Assembly (NCBI RefSeq): GCF_029227915.1
Contig: NC_079887.1
Location: forward strand, 19,157,650 to 19,221,649
DNA: 64,000 nucleotides
Direction: 5' to 3'
Source of the DNA: Hydractinia symbiolongicarpus
Lineage: Eukaryota; Cnidaria; Hydrozoa; Anthoathecata; Hydractiniidae
Made by a program: the position numbers and the translations under genes
Shown here: positions 24,101-37,999 of the stretch, piece by piece
Numbering within the stretch: the first letter of the stretch is position 1
How the letters are laid out: each line of letters begins with the position of its first letter
Notes under the pieces: model-generated
Told to the model about the DNA's origin: nothing
Databases searched by the model: none
Seen by the model: the letters and a program-made list of their open reading frames with translations, nothing else

Positions 24101-27100
24101 GGCCCGTGCGCGTACTTGACGGTGTCTTCAAGCTGTGACGCAACAAAAAACCACTTGGGACGTCGTAGTCCATTGAGAGTGGAAGGATTAGACCAATGGT
24201 AACCTACTCAGGCACGTGGAACCACTTGATTTACGTGAAAGGACTTTATTAGGCGTCAAAAGGCCATATTACGGCCTTTAGAGGTATCTTAGCGTGGTTG
24301 ATGGAGTTATAAATCCATGGGGCAATGGAAAACGGCTTCGGACGTCGTAGTCCATTGAGAGTGGAAGGATTGGACCAATGGTAACCTACGCAGGCGCGTG
24401 GAAGCACTTGATTAACGTGTAAGGCCTTTATTAGGCATCATAATGCCATATTACGTTCGTTCGAGGTTTGTTAGCGTAGTTGACGGAGTTATTACGCCAT
24501 GGCGAAATGGAAAACGACTTGGAACGTCTTAGGCCATTGACAACAGAAGGATTAGACCAATGGTAACCTGCGCAAGCACGTGGAACCACTTGATTTACGT
24601 GTAAGGCCTTTATTAGGCATCAAAATCCATATTACAGCGTTTGGAGTCCCGTGCGCTTATTTGACGGTGTCTTCAAGCTGTGACGCAACAAAAAACCACT
24701 TGGGACGTCGTAGTCCATTGAGAGTGGAAGGATTAAACCAATGGTAACCTGTGCAGGCACGTGGAACCACTTGACTTACGTGAAAGGATTTTATTAGGCG
24801 TCAAAAGGCCATATTACGGCCTTTAGAAGTCTCTTAGCGTGGTTGACGGTGTTATAAAGCCATGAGGCAATGGAAAGCCACTTCGGACGTCGTAGTCCAT
24901 TAAGAGTGGAAGGATTAGAGCAATGGTAACCTGCGCAGGCACGTGGAGCAACGTGATTTACGTGTAAGGCCTTTGTTAGAAGTCAAAAGGCCGTATTACG
25001 GTCGTTCGAGGCTTGTTAGCGTAGTTGAAGGTGTTATTACGCCATGGCGAAATGGAAAACGACTTGGAACGTCTTAGGCCATTGACAACAGAAGGATTAG
25101 ACCAATGGTAACCTGCGCAGGCACGTGGAACCACGTGATTTACGCGAAAGGCCTTAATTAGGCGTCAAAATGCCACATTACCGTCTTTAGAGGCCCGTGC
25201 GCGTAGTTGACGGTGTTTTAAAGCCTTGACGCAATGGAAAACCACTAGGGACGTCGTAGTCCATTGTAAGTGGAAGGATTAGACCAATGGTAACCAGCCC
25301 AGGCACGTGGAACCACGTGAATTACCTGTAAGGCCTTTATTAGGCGTCAAAAGGCCACATTACACGCTTTAGAGGCCTGTTAGCGCAGTTGACGGTGTTA
25401 TAAAGCCATGGCGCAACAGAAAATCACTTGGGACGTCGAAGTCCATTGAGAGTAAAAAGATTAGACCAATGGTAACCTGCGCAGGCACGTGGAATCACGT
25501 CATTTACGTGCAAGGCTTTTATTAAGCATAAAAAGGCCATATTAAGGTAGTTAGAGGCCTGTAAATGTAGTTGACGGTGTTAAAAGGGTATGCCGCAATG
25601 GAAAGCCATTTCGGACGTCGTAGTCCATTGAGAGTGAAAGGATTAGACCAATGGTAACCTACGCAGGCGCGTGGAGCCACTTGATTTACGTGTAAAGCCT
25701 TTATTAGGCATCAAAATGCCATATTACAGCGTTTAGAGGACCGTGCGCGTAGTTAACGGTGTTTTAAAGCCATGGCGCAACAGAAAATCACTTGGGACGT
25801 CGAAGTCCATTGAGAGTGAAAAGATTAGACCAAAATTAACCTGCGCAAGCACGTGGAACTACGTGATTTACGTGTAAGGCTTTTATTGGGCATCAGAAGG
25901 CCATATTACAGCGTTTGGAGGTCCGTGCACGTAGTTGACAGTGTTTTCAAGCCGTGACGCAACGGAAAACCACTTGGGACGTCGTAGTTCATTGAGAGTG
26001 GAAGCATTAGACCAATGGTAACCTGCGCAGGCACGTGGAACTACGTGATTTACGTGTAAGGATTTTATTAGGCGTCAAAAGGCCATATTACGGCCTTTAG
26101 AAGTCTCTTAGCGTGGTTGACGGTGTTATAAAGCCATGGGGCAATGGAAAGACACTTCGGACGTCGTAGTCCATTAAGAGTGGAAGGATTAGAGCAATGG
26201 TAACCTGCGCAGGCACGTGGAGCAACGTGATTTACGTGTAAGGCCTTTGTTAGAAGTCAAAAGGCCGTATTACGGTCGTTCGAGGCTTGTTAGCGTAGTT
26301 GAAGGTGTTATTACGCCATAGCGAAATGGAAAACGACTTGGAACGTCTTAGGCCATTGACAACAGAAGGATTAGACCAATGGTAACCTGCGCAGGCACGT
26401 GGAACCACGTGATTTACGCGAAAGGCCTTAATTAGGCGTCAAAATGCCACATTACCGTCTTTAGAGGCCCGTGCGCGTAGTTGACGGTGTTTTAAAGCCT
26501 TGACGCAATGGAAAACCACTTGGGACGTCGTAGTCCATTGTAAGTGGAAGGATTAGACCAATGGTAACCAGCCCAGGCACGTGGAACCACGTGAATTACC
26601 TGTAAGGCCTTTATTAGGCGTCAAAAGGCCACATTACACGCTTTAGAGGCCTGTTAGCGCAGTTGACGGTGTTATAAAGCCATGGCGCAACAGAAAATCA
26701 CTTGGGACGTCGAAGTCCATTGAGAGTAAAAAGATTAGACCAATGGTAACCTGCGCAGGCACGTGGAATCACGTCATTTACGTGCAAGGCTTTTATTAAG
26801 CATAAAAAGGCCATATTAAGGTAGTTAGAGGCCTGTAAACGTAGTTGACGGTGTTAAAAGGGTATGCCGCAATGGAAAGCCATTTCGGACGTCGTAGTCC
26901 ATTGAGAGTGAAAGGATTAGACCAATGGTAACCTGCGCAGTCACGTGGAACCACGTGAATTACGTGTAAGGCCTTAATTAGGCGTCAAAATGCCACATTA
27001 CCGTCTTTAGAGGCCCGTGCGCGTAGCTGACGGTGTTTTAAAGCCATGGCGCAACAAAAAATCACTTGGGACGTCGAAGTTCATTGAGAGAGGAAGGATT

Positions 27101-30100
27101 AGACCAATATTAACCTGCGCAAGCACGTGGAACTACGTGATTTACGTGTAAGGTTTTTATTAGGCATCAGAAGGCCATATTACACCGTTTAGAGGACCGT
27201 GCGCGTACTTAACGGTGTTTTAAAGCCGTGACGCAACGGAAAACCACTTGGGACGTCGTAGTCCATTGAGAGTGGAAGCATTAGACCAATGGTAACCTGC
27301 GCAGGCACGTGGAGTCACGTCATTTACGTGCAAGGCTTTTATAAAGCATAAAAAGGCCATATTACAGTAGTTAGAGGCCTGTAAACGTAGTTGACGGTGT
27401 TAAAAGGGTATGCCGCAATGGAAAGCCACTTCGGACGTCGTAGTCCATTGAGAGTGGAAGGATTAGACCAATGGTAACCTACGCAGGCTCGTGGAGTCAC
27501 TTGATTTACGTGTAAGGCCTTTATTAGGCATCAAAATGCCATATTACACCGTTTAGAGGACCGTGCGCGTAGTTAACGGTGTTATAAAGCCGTGACGCAA
27601 CGGAAAACCACTTAGGACGTCGTAGTCTATTGAGAGTGAAAGGATTAGACCAATGGTAACCTGCGCTGGTACGTGGAACCACTTGATTTACGTGTAAGGC
27701 CTTTATTAGGCATCAAAATGCCATATTACACCGTTTAGAGGACCGTGCGCGTAGTTACCGGTGTTATAAAGCCGTGACGCAACGGAAAACCACTTGGGAC
27801 GTCGTAGTCTATTGAGAGTGGAAGGATTAGACCAATGGTAACCTGCGCAGGCACGTGGAACCACTTGATTTACGTGTAAGGCCTTTATTAGGCGTCAAAA
27901 GGCCGTACTACGGCCTTTAGAGGGTTCTTAGCGTAGTTGACGGTGTTATAAAGCTATGGCGCAATGGAAAACGGCTTCGGACGTCGTAGTCCATTGAGAG
28001 TGGAAGGATTAGACCAATAATAACCTGCGCAAGCACGTGGAACCACTTGATTTACGTGTAAGGCATTTATTAGGCACCAAAATGCCATATTACAGCGTTT
28101 GGAGGCCCGTTTGCGTATTTTACGGTGTCTTCAAGCTGTGACGCAACGAAAAACCACTTGGGACGTCGTAGTCCATTTAGAGTGGAGGGATTAGACCAAT
28201 GGTAACCTGCGCAGGCACGTGGAGCAACGTGATTTACGCGTAAGGCCTTTGTTAGAAGTCAAAGGGCCATATTACGGTCGTTCGAGGCTGGTTAGCGTAG
28301 TTGACGGTGTTATTACGCCATGGCGCAATGGAAAACGACTTGGAACGTCTTAGGCCATTGACAACAGAAGGATTAGACCAATGGTAACCTGCGCAGGCAC
28401 GTGGAACCACGTGATTTACGTGTAAGGCCTTTGTTAGAAGTCAAAAGGCCATATTACAGCGTTTAGAGGACCGTGCGCGTAGTTAACGGTGTTTTAAAGC
28501 CCTGACGCAACGGAAAACCACTTGGGACATCGTAGTCCATTGAGACTGGAAGGATTAGACCAATGGTAACCTGTGCAGGCACGTGGAACCACTTGATTTA
28601 CGTGTAAGGCCTTTATTAGGCGTCAAAAGGCCGTATTACGGCCTTTAGAGGGTTCTTAGCGTAGTTGACGGTGTTATAAAGCCATGGCGCAATGGAAAAC
28701 GGCATCAGACGTGGTAGTCCATTGAGAGTGGAAGGATTAGGCCAATGGTAACCTGCGCAAGCACGTGGAACCACTTGATTTACGTGTAAGGCCTTTATTA
28801 TGCATCAAAATGCCGTATTACAGCGTTTGGAGGCTCGTGCGCGTATTTGACGGTGTCTTCAAGCTGTGACGCAACAAAAAACCACTTGGGACGTCGTAGT
28901 CCATTGAGAGTGGAAGGATTAGACCAATGGTAACCTACTCAGGCACGTGGAACCACTTGATTTACGTGAAAGGACTTTATTAGGCGTCAAAAGGCCATAT
29001 TACGGCCTTTAGAGGTATCTTAACGTTGTTGACGGAGTTATAAATCCATGGGGCAATGGAAAACGGCTTCGGACGTCGTAGTCCATTGAGAGTGGAAGGA
29101 TTAGACCAATGGTAACCTGCCCAAGCACGTGGAACTACGTGATTTACGTGTAAGGCTTTTATTAGGCATCAGAAGGCCATAATACAGCGTTTAGAGGACC
29201 GTGCGCGTAGTTAACGGTGTTTTAAAGCTGTGACGCAACGGCAAAAACCACTTGGGACGTCGTAGTCCATAGAGACTGGAATGATTAGACCAATGGTAAC
29301 CTGCGCAGGCACGTGGAACCACTTGACTTACGTGAAAGGATTTTATTAGGCGTCAAAAGGCCATATTACGGCCTTTAGAAGTCTCTTAGCGTGGTTGACG
29401 GTGTTATAAAGCCATGGGGCAATGGAAAGCCACTTCGGACGTCGTAGTCCATTAAGAGTGGAAGGATTAGAGCAATGGTAACCTGCGCAGGCACGTGGAG
29501 CAACGTGATTTACGTGTAAGGCCTTTGTTAGAAGTCAAAAGGCCATGTTACAGCGTTTAGAGGACCGTGCGCGTAGTTAACGGTGTTTTAAAGCCATGGC
29601 GCAACAGAAAATCACTTGGGACGTCGAAGTCCATTTAGAGTGGAAAGATTAGACCAATATCAACCTGCGCAAGCACGTGGAACTACGTGATTTACGTGTA
29701 AGGCTTTTATTAGGCATCAGAAGGCCATATTACAGCGTTTAGAGGACCGTGCGCGTAGTTAACGGTGTTTTAAAGCTGTGACGCAACGGAAAACTACTTG
29801 GGACGTCGTAGTCCATAGAGACTGGAATGATTAGACAAATGGTAACCTGCGCAGGCACGTGGAACCACTTGATTTACGTGTAAGGCCTTTATTAGGCGTC
29901 AAAAGGCCGTATTAAGGCCTTTAGAGGGTTCTTAGCGTAGTTGACGGTGTTATAAAGCCATGGCGCAATGGAAAACGGCTTCGGACGTGGTAGTCCATTG
30001 AAAGTGGAAGGATTAGACCAATGGTAACCTACGCAGGCACGTGGAACCACGTGATTTACGTGTAAGGCCTTAATTATGCGTCAAAATGCCACATTACCGT

Positions 30101-30964
30101 CTTTAGAGGCCGGTGCACGTAGTTAACGGTGTTTTAAAGCTGTGACGCAACGGAAAACCACTTGGGACGTCGTAGTCCATAGAGACTGGAAAGATTAGAC
30201 CAATATTAACCTGCGCAAGCACGTGGAACTACGTGATTTACGTGTAAGGATTTTATTAGGCGTCAAAAGGCCATATTACGGCCTTTAGAAGTCTCTTAGC
30301 GTGGTTGACGGTGTTATAAAGCCATGGGGCAATGGAAAGACACTTCGGACGTCGTAGTCCATTAAGAGTGGAAGGATTAGAGCAATGGTAACCTGCGCAG
30401 GCACATGGAGCAACGTGCTTTACGTGTAAGGCCTTTGTTAGAAGGCAAAAGGCCATATTACGGTCGTTCGAGGCTTGTTAGCGTAGTTGACGGTGTTATT
30501 ACGCCATGGCGCAATGGAAAACGACTTGGAACGTCTTAGGCCATTGACAACAGAAGGATTAGACCAATGGTAACCTGCGCAAGCACGTGTAACTACGTGA
30601 TTTACGTGTAAGGTTTTTATTAGGCATCAGAAGGCCATATTACGGCCTTTAGAAGTCTCTTAGCGTGGTTGACGGTGTTATAAAGCCATGGGGCAATGGA
30701 AAGACACTTGGGATGTCGTAGTCCATTGAGAGTGGAAGCATTAGACCAATGGTAACCTGCGCAGGCACGTGGAATCACGTCATTGACGTGCAAGGCTTTT
30801 ATAAAGCATAAAAAGGCCATATTACAGTAGTTAGAGGCCTGTAAACGTAGTTGACGGTGTTAAAAGGGTATGCCGCAATGGAAAGTCACTTCGGACGTCG
30901 TAGTCCATTGAGAGTGGAAGGATTAGACCAATGGTAACCTACGCAGGCGCGTGGAGCAACGTGA
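18104..30964 (+). repeat. 12.7-kb block, copy 2
   Basis: This is the near-identical second copy of 1,724-14,402. By eye I found only eight differing sites in the parts compared: 1938/18318, 4873/21253, 5216/21596, 7735/24115, 7948/24328, 11561/27941 and the two bases 11731-11732/28111-28112. There is also one extra monomer at about 28,411-28,592. The copy ends in the unit starting GGCGCGTGGAGCAACGTGA, where copy 1 continues ATTTACG and this one CTTACG (30,965). Confidence 0.9.
28411..28592 (+). repeat. Extra monomer in block copy 2
   Basis: This is one whole 182-bp unit with no counterpart in block copy 1. Its variable segment is CAGCGTTTAGAGGACC and it reads AAGCCCTGACGCAACGG and GGGACATCGTAGTCC. 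A very similar unit, also with AAGCCCTGACGC and GACATCG, lies at about 35.29-35.45 kb, again directly before an F-type unit. So loss of the monomer from copy 1 is more likely than gain in copy 2. Confidence 0.8.
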
Positions 30965-33489
30965 CTTACGTGTAAGGCCTTTATTAGGCGTCAAAAAGCC
31001 ACATAACGGTCTTTAGAGGCCCGTGCGCGTAGTTGACGGTGTTTTAAAGCCATGGCGCAACAAAAAATCACTTGGCACGTCAAAGTCCATTGAGAGTGGA
31101 AAGATTAGACTAATATTAGCCTGCGCAGGCACGTGGAACCACTTGATTTACGTGTAAGGCCTTTATTAGGCGTCAAAACGCCATATTACGGCCTTTAGAA
31201 GTCTCTTAGCGTGGTTGACGGTGTTATAAAGCCATGGGGCAATGGAAAGACACTTCGGACGTCGTAGTCCATTAAGAGTGGAAGGATTAGAGCAATGGTA
31301 ACCTGCGCAGGCACATGGAGCAACGTGATTTACGTGTAAGGCCTTTGTTGGAAGGCAAAAGGCCATATTACGGTCGGTCGAGGCTTGTTAGCGTAGTTGA
31401 CGGTGTTATTACGCCATGGCGCAATGGAAAACGACTTGGAACGTCTTAGGCCATTGACAACAGAAGGATTAGACCAATGGTAACCTGCGCAAGCACGTGG
31501 AACTACGTGATTTACGTGTAAGGTTTTTATTAGGCATCAGAAGGCCATATTACACCGTTTAGAGGACCGTGCGTGTACTTAACGGTGTTTTAAAGCCGTG
31601 ACGCAACGGAAAACCACTTTGGACGTCGTAGTCCATTGAGAGAGAAATGATTAGACCAATGGTAACCTGCGCAGGCACGTGGAACCACTTGACTTACGTG
31701 AAAGGATTTTATTAGGCGTCAAAAGGCCATATTACGGCCTTTAGAAGTCTCTTAGCGTGGTTGACGGTGTTATAAAGCCATGGGGCAATGGAAAGACACT
31801 TCGGACGTCGTAGTCCATTAAGAGTGGAAGGATTAGAGCAATGGTAACCTGCGCAGGCACATGGAGCAACGTGATTTACGTGTAAGGCCTTTGTTAGAAG
31901 TCAAAAGGCCATATTACGGTCGTTCGAGGCTTGTTAGCGTAGTTGACGGTGTTGTTACGCCATGGCGCAATGGAAAACGACTTGGAACGTCTTAGGCCAT
32001 TGACAACAGAAGGATTAGACCAATGGTAACCTACTCAGGCACGTGGAACCACTTGATTTACGTGAAAGGACTTTATTAGGCGTCAAAAGGCCATATTACG
32101 GCCTTTAGAGGACCGTGCGCGTAGTTAACGGTGTTTTAAAGCCTTGACTCAACGGAAAACCACTTGGGACATCGTAGTCCATTGAGACTGGAAAGATTAG
32201 ACCAATGGTAACCTGCGCAGGCACGTGGAACCACTTGATTTACGTGTAAGGCCTTTATTAGGCGTTAAAAGGCCGTATTACGGCCTTTAGAGGGTTCTTA
32301 GCGTAGTTGACGGTGTTATAAAGCCATGGCGCAATTGAAAACGGCTTCGGACGTGGTAGTCCATTGAAAGTGGAAGGATTAGACCAATGGTAACCTACGC
32401 AGGCACGTGGAACCACGTGATTTACGTGTAAGGCCTTAATTATGCGTCAAAATGCCACATTACCGTCTTTAGAGGCCGGTGCACGTAGTTAACGGTGTTT
32501 TAAAGCTGTGACGCAACGGAAAACCACTTGGGACGTCGTAGTCCATAGAGACTGGAAAGATTAGACCAATATTAACCTGCGCAAGCACGTGGAACTACGT
32601 GATTTACGTGTAAGGATTTTATTAGGCGTCAAAAGGCCATATTACGGCCTTTAGAAGTCTCTTAGCGTGGTTGACGGTGTTATAAAGCCATGGGGCAATG
32701 GAAAGACACTTCGGACGTCGTAGTCCATTAAGAGTGGAAGGATTAGAGCAATGGTAACCTGCGCAGGCACATGGAGCAACGTGCTTTACGTGTAAGGCCT
32801 TTGTTAGAAGGCAAAAGGCCATATTACGGTCGTTCGAGGCTTGTTAGCGTAGTTGACGGTGTTATTACGCCATGGCGCAATGGAAAACGACTTGGAACGT
32901 CTTAGGCCATTGACAACAGAAGGATTAGACCAATGGTAACCTGCGCAAGCACGTGGAACTACGTGATTTACGTGTAAGGTTTTTATTAGGCATCAGAAGG
33001 CCATATTACGGCCTTTAGAAGTCTCTTAGCGTGGTTGACGGTGTTATAAAGCCATGGGGCAATGGAAAGACACTTAGGATGTCGTAGTCCATTGAGAGTG
33101 GAAGCATTAGACCAATGGTAACCTGCGCAGGCACGTGGAATCACGTCCTTGACGTGCAAGGCTTTTATAAAGCATAAAAAGGCCATATTACAGTAGTTAG
33201 AGGCCTGTAAACGTAGTTGACGGTGTTAAAAGGGTATGCCGCAATGGAAAGTCACTTCGGACGTCGTAGTCCATTGAGAGTGGAAGGATTAGACCAATGG
33301 TAACCTACGCAGGCGCGTGGAGCAACGTGACTTACGTGTAAGGCCTTTATTAGGCGTCAAAAAGCCACATAACGGTCTTTAGAGGCCCGTGCGCGTAGTT
33401 GACGGTGTTTTAAAGCCATGGCGCAACAAAAAATCACTTGGCACGTCAAAGTCCATTGAGAGTGGAAAGATTAGACTAATATTAGCCTG
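30965..33489 (+). repeat. Segment with a 13-monomer-offset duplication
   Basis: Sequence at about 32,200-33,488 repeats 29,834-31,122 at an offset of 2,366 (13 x 182), so part of the end of block 2 is present again. The unit with AAAAAGCCACATAACGG and CTTGGCACGTCAAAG occurs at 30.98 and 33.35 kb, and once more near 38.77 kb. About 31.37-32.02 kb resembles 2.80-3.45 kb, and at about 32,030 there is a change to CTACTCAGGCACG, a mark of units that follow type G. Confidence 0.8.
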
Positions 33490-34017
33490 CGGAGGCACGT
33501 GAAACTACGTGATTTACGTGTAAGGCTTTTATTAGGCATCAAAAGGCCATATTACAGCGTTTAGAGGCCCATGCGCGTAGTTAAAGGTGTTTTAAAGCCT
33601 TGACGCAACAGAAAACCACTTGGGACGTCGTAGTCCATTGAGAGTGGAAAGATTAGACAATTGGTAACCAGCAAAGGCTCGTGGAACCACGTGACTTACG
33701 TGTAAGGCCTTTATTAGGTGGAAAAAGCCATATTACAGCCTTTAGAGGCCGTACACGCAGTTGACGGTGTTATAAAGCCATGGCAATTTGGAAAAGGACT
33801 TGGGCCGTCGTAGTCCATTGAGAGTGGAAGGATTAGACCAATAGTAACCTGTGCAGGCACGTGGAACCACGTGATTTACGTGTAAGGCCATTATTAGGCG
33901 TGAAAAAGCCATATTACGGTCCTTCGAGGCTTATTAACTTAGGTGACAGTGTTACTAGGCCGTGGCGCAATGGAAAACGACTTGGAACGTCGTAGGCTAT
34001 TCAGAACAGAAGGTCTA

Positions 34018-34026
34018 GATCCCGTG
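34018..34026. other. Scar of a 29-bp deletion within a monomer
   Basis: GAAGGTCTAGAT runs directly into CCCGTGATTTACG, so the stretch normally reading CCAATGGTAACCTGCGCAGG and the bases up to CCACGTG is missing. The GTGATTTACG landmark is at 33,871 and next at 34,024, 153 bp apart instead of 182. Confidence 0.8.
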
Positions 34027-36264
34027 ATTTACGTGTAAGGTTTATATTAGGCATCAAAAGGCCATATTACAGCGGTTAGAGGCGTGTGCGCGTAGTTGAC
34101 GGTGTTATAAGGCCATGGCGGAATGGGAAAGCCTTGGGATGTGGTAGTCCATTGAGAGAGGAAAGACTAAACCGATGGTAACCTACTCAGGCAACTGGAA
34201 CAAGATGATTTACGTGTAAGGCCTTTATTAAGCATCAAAAGTCTTTTCTACAGCCTTTAGAAGCCTGTACACGTAGTTGACGGTGTTATAAAGCCATGGC
34301 CCAATGCAAAAATACTTCGGACGTCGTAGTCCGTTGAGAGTTGAAAGATTAGACCAATTGTAACCTGTGTAGGCACGTGCAACCACGTGACATACGTGTA
34401 AGGCGTTTATTAGGCGTAAAAAGGCCATTTTGCCGTCTTTGGAGGCCTTTTAGCGTAGTTGACGGTGTTATTAAGCCATGGCGCAAAAGAACAGTCTTTG
34501 GGATGTGGTAGTCCCTTGAGAGTAAAAGGATTAGACCAATGGTAACCTGCGCAGGAATGTAGAACCAAGTGATTTACGTGTAAGGCCTTTATTAGGCGTC
34601 AAAAGAACATACTACGGACCTTCCAGGCCTGTTAGCGTAGTTGACGGTGTTATAAAGCCATGGGGCAATGGAAAGCCACTTCGGACGTCGCAGTCCATTA
34701 GGAGTGGAAGGATTAGACCGATGGTAACCTGCGCAGGCACGTGAAACCACGTGATTTACGTGTAAGGCCTTTATTAGGCATCAAAATGCCATATTACACC
34801 GTTTAGAGGACCGTGCGCGTAGTTAACGGTGTTATAATGCCGTGACGCAACGGAAAACCACTTGGGACGTCGTAGTCTATTGAGAGTGGAAGTATTAGAC
34901 CAATGGTAACCTGCGCAGGCACGTGGAACCACTTGATTTACGTGTAAGGCCTTTATTAGGCGTCAAAAGGCCGTACTACGGCCTTTAGAGAGTTCTTAGC
35001 GTAGTTGACGGTGTTATAAAGCCATGGCGCAATGGAAAACGGCTTCGGACGTCGTAGTCCATTGAGAGTGGAAGGATTAGACCAATAATAACCTGCGCAA
35101 GCACGTGGAACCACTTGATTTGCGTGTAAGGCCTTTACTAGGCACCAAAATGCCATATTACAGCGTTTGGAGGCCCGTGCGCGTATTTGACGGTGTCTTC
35201 AAGCTGTGACGCAACGAAAAACCACTTGGAACGTCTTAGGCCATTGACAACAGAAGGATTAGACCAATAGTAACCTGCGCAGGCACGTGGAACCACGTGA
35301 TTTACGTGTAAGGCCTTTGTTAGAAGTCAAAAGGCCATATTACAGCGTTTAGAGGACCGTGCGCGTAGTTAACGGTGTTTTAAAGCCCTGACGCAACGCA
35401 AAACCACTTGGGACATCGTAGTCCATTGAAACTGGAAGGATTAGACCAATGGTAACCTGCGCAGGCACGTGGAACCACTTGATTTACGTGTAAGGCCTTT
35501 ATTAGGCGTCAAAAGGCCGTATTACGGCCTTTAGAGGGTTCTTAGCGTAGTTGACGGTGTTATAAAGCCATGGCGCAATGGAAAACGGAATCGGACGTGG
35601 TAGTCCATTGAGAGTGGAAGGATTAGGCCAATGTTAACCTGCGCAAGCACGTGGAACCACTTGATTTACGTGTAAGGCCTTTATTAGGCATCAAAATGCC
35701 GTATTACAGCGTTTGGAGGCTCGTGCGCGTATTTGACGGTGTCTTCAAGCTGTGGCGCAACAAAAAACCACTTGGGACGTCGTAGTCCATTGAGAGTGGA
35801 AGGATTAGACCAATGGTAACCTACTCAGGCACGTGGAACCACTTGATTTACGTGAAAGGACTTTATTAGGCGTCAAAAGGCCATATTACGGCCTTTAGAG
35901 GTATCTTAACGTTGTTGACGGAGTTATAAATCCATGGGGCAATGGAAAACGGCTTCGGACGTCGTAGTCCATTGAGAGTGGAAGGATTAGACCAATGGTA
36001 ACCTACGCAGGCGCGTGGAGCCACTTGATTTACGTGTAAGGCCTTTATTAGGCATCAAAAGGCCATATTACAACGTTTAGAGGCCCATGCGCGTAGTCAA
36101 CGGTGTTTTAAAGCCTTGACGCAACAGAAAACCATTTGGGACGACGTAGTCCATTGAGAGTGGAAAGATTAGACAATTGGTAACCAGCAAAGGCTCGTGG
36201 AACCACGTGACTTACGTGTAAGGCCTTTATTAGGTGGAAAAAAGCCATATTACAGCCTTTAGAG

Positions 36265-36777
36265 GCCGTACACGTAGTTGACGGTGTTATAAAGCCATGG
36301 CCCAATGCAAAAATACTTCGGACGTCGTAGTCCGTTGAGAGTTGAAAGATTAGACCAATTGTAACCTGTGTAGGCACGTGTAACCACGTGACATACGTGT
36401 AAGGCGTTTATTAGGCGTAAAAAGGCCATTTTGCCGTCTTTGGAGGCCTTTTAGCGTAGTTGACGGTGTTATTAAGCCATGGCGCAATAGAACAGTCCTT
36501 GGGATGTGGTAGTCCCTTGAGAGTAAAAGGATTAGACCAATGGTAACCTGCGCAGGAATGTAGAACCAAATGATTTACGTGTAAGGCCTTTATTAGGCGT
36601 CAAAAGAACATACTACAGACCTTCCAGGCCTGTTAGCGTAGTTGACGGTGTTATAAAGCCATGGGGCAATGGAAAGCCACTTCGGACGTCGTAGTCCATT
36701 AAGAGTGGAAGGATTAGACCAATGGTAACCTGCGCAGGCACGTGAAACCACGTGATTTACGTGTAGGGCTTTTATTA
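36265..36777 (+). repeat. 11-monomer-offset copy of 34,264-34,776
   Basis: The unusual units with GGCCCAATGCAAAAATAC, CATTTTGCCGTC and AAAAGAACATAC recur at an offset of 2,001 (11 x 182 minus 1). Directly upstream, 36.07-36.27 kb repeats 33.56-33.76 kb instead (offset about 2,516, marks ACAATTGGTAACCAGCAAAGG and TTAGGTGG). So this copy joins two units that are about 0.5 kb apart in the first copy. The join is within GAGGCCGTACACG. Confidence 0.78.
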
Positions 36778-37999
36778 GGCGTCAAAAGGCCATATTACAG
36801 ACTTTAGAGGCTTGATAGAGTAGTGAACGATGTTATAAAGCCATGGCGCAATGGAAAACAACTTGGGACGTCGTAGACCATTAGGAGTGAAAGGATTAGA
36901 CCAATGGTAACACACGCAGGCACGTCGAACCACGTGATTTACGTGAAAGGCTTTTATTAGGCGTCAAAAGGCCATATTACGGTCTTCAGAGGCCCGTGCG
37001 CGTAGTTGACGGTTATATAAAGCCATGGCGGAATGGATATGGCCTTGGGATGTGGTAGTCCATTGAGAGAGGAAGGACTAGACCGATGGTAACCTACTCA
37101 GGCAACTGGAACAACGTGATCTAAGTGTAAGGCTTTTATTAGGCTGCAAAAGGCCATATTACGGCGTTTGAAGGCCTGTTAGCGTAGTTGACGGTGTTAT
37201 AAAGCCATGACGCAATGGAAAGCGACTTGGAACGTTGAAGTCCATTGAGAGTGGAAAGATTACACCAATATTAACCTGCGCAAGCACGTGGAACTACGTG
37301 ATTTACGTGTAAGGCTGTTGTTAGGCATCAAAAGGCCATATTGCAGCGTTTAGAGGCCCGTGCGCGTAGTTGACAGTGTTTTAAAGCCGTGACGCAACGG
37401 AAATCCACTTGGGACGTCGTAGTTCATTGAGAGTGGAAGCATTAGACCAATGGTAACCTGCGCAGGCACGTAAAACCACGTCATTTACGTGCAAGGCTTT
37501 TAATAAGCATCAAAAGGCCATATTACAGTAGTTAGAGGCCTGTACACGTAGTTGACGGTGTTAAAAGGGTAAACCGCAATGGAAAGCCACTTCGGACGTC
37601 GTAGTCCATTGAGAGTGGAAGGATTAGACCAATGGTAACCAACGCAGGCGCGTGGAGCCACTTCATTTACGTGTAAAACCTTTATTAGGCATCAAAATGC
37701 CATATTACAGCGTTTGGAGGCCCGTGCGCGTATTTGACGGTGTCTTGAAGCTGTGACGCAACGAAAAACCACTTGGGACGTCGTAGTCCATTGAGAGTGG
37801 AAGGATTAGACCAATGGTAACCTGCGCAGGCACGTGGAACCACTTGATTTACGTGCAAGGCTTTTATTAAGCATCAAAAGGCCATATTACAGTAGTTAGA
37901 GGCCTGTACACGTAGTTGACGGTGTTAAAAGGGTATGCCGCAATGGATAGCCACTTCGGACGTCGTAGTCCATTGAGAGTGGTAGGATTAGAGCAATGG

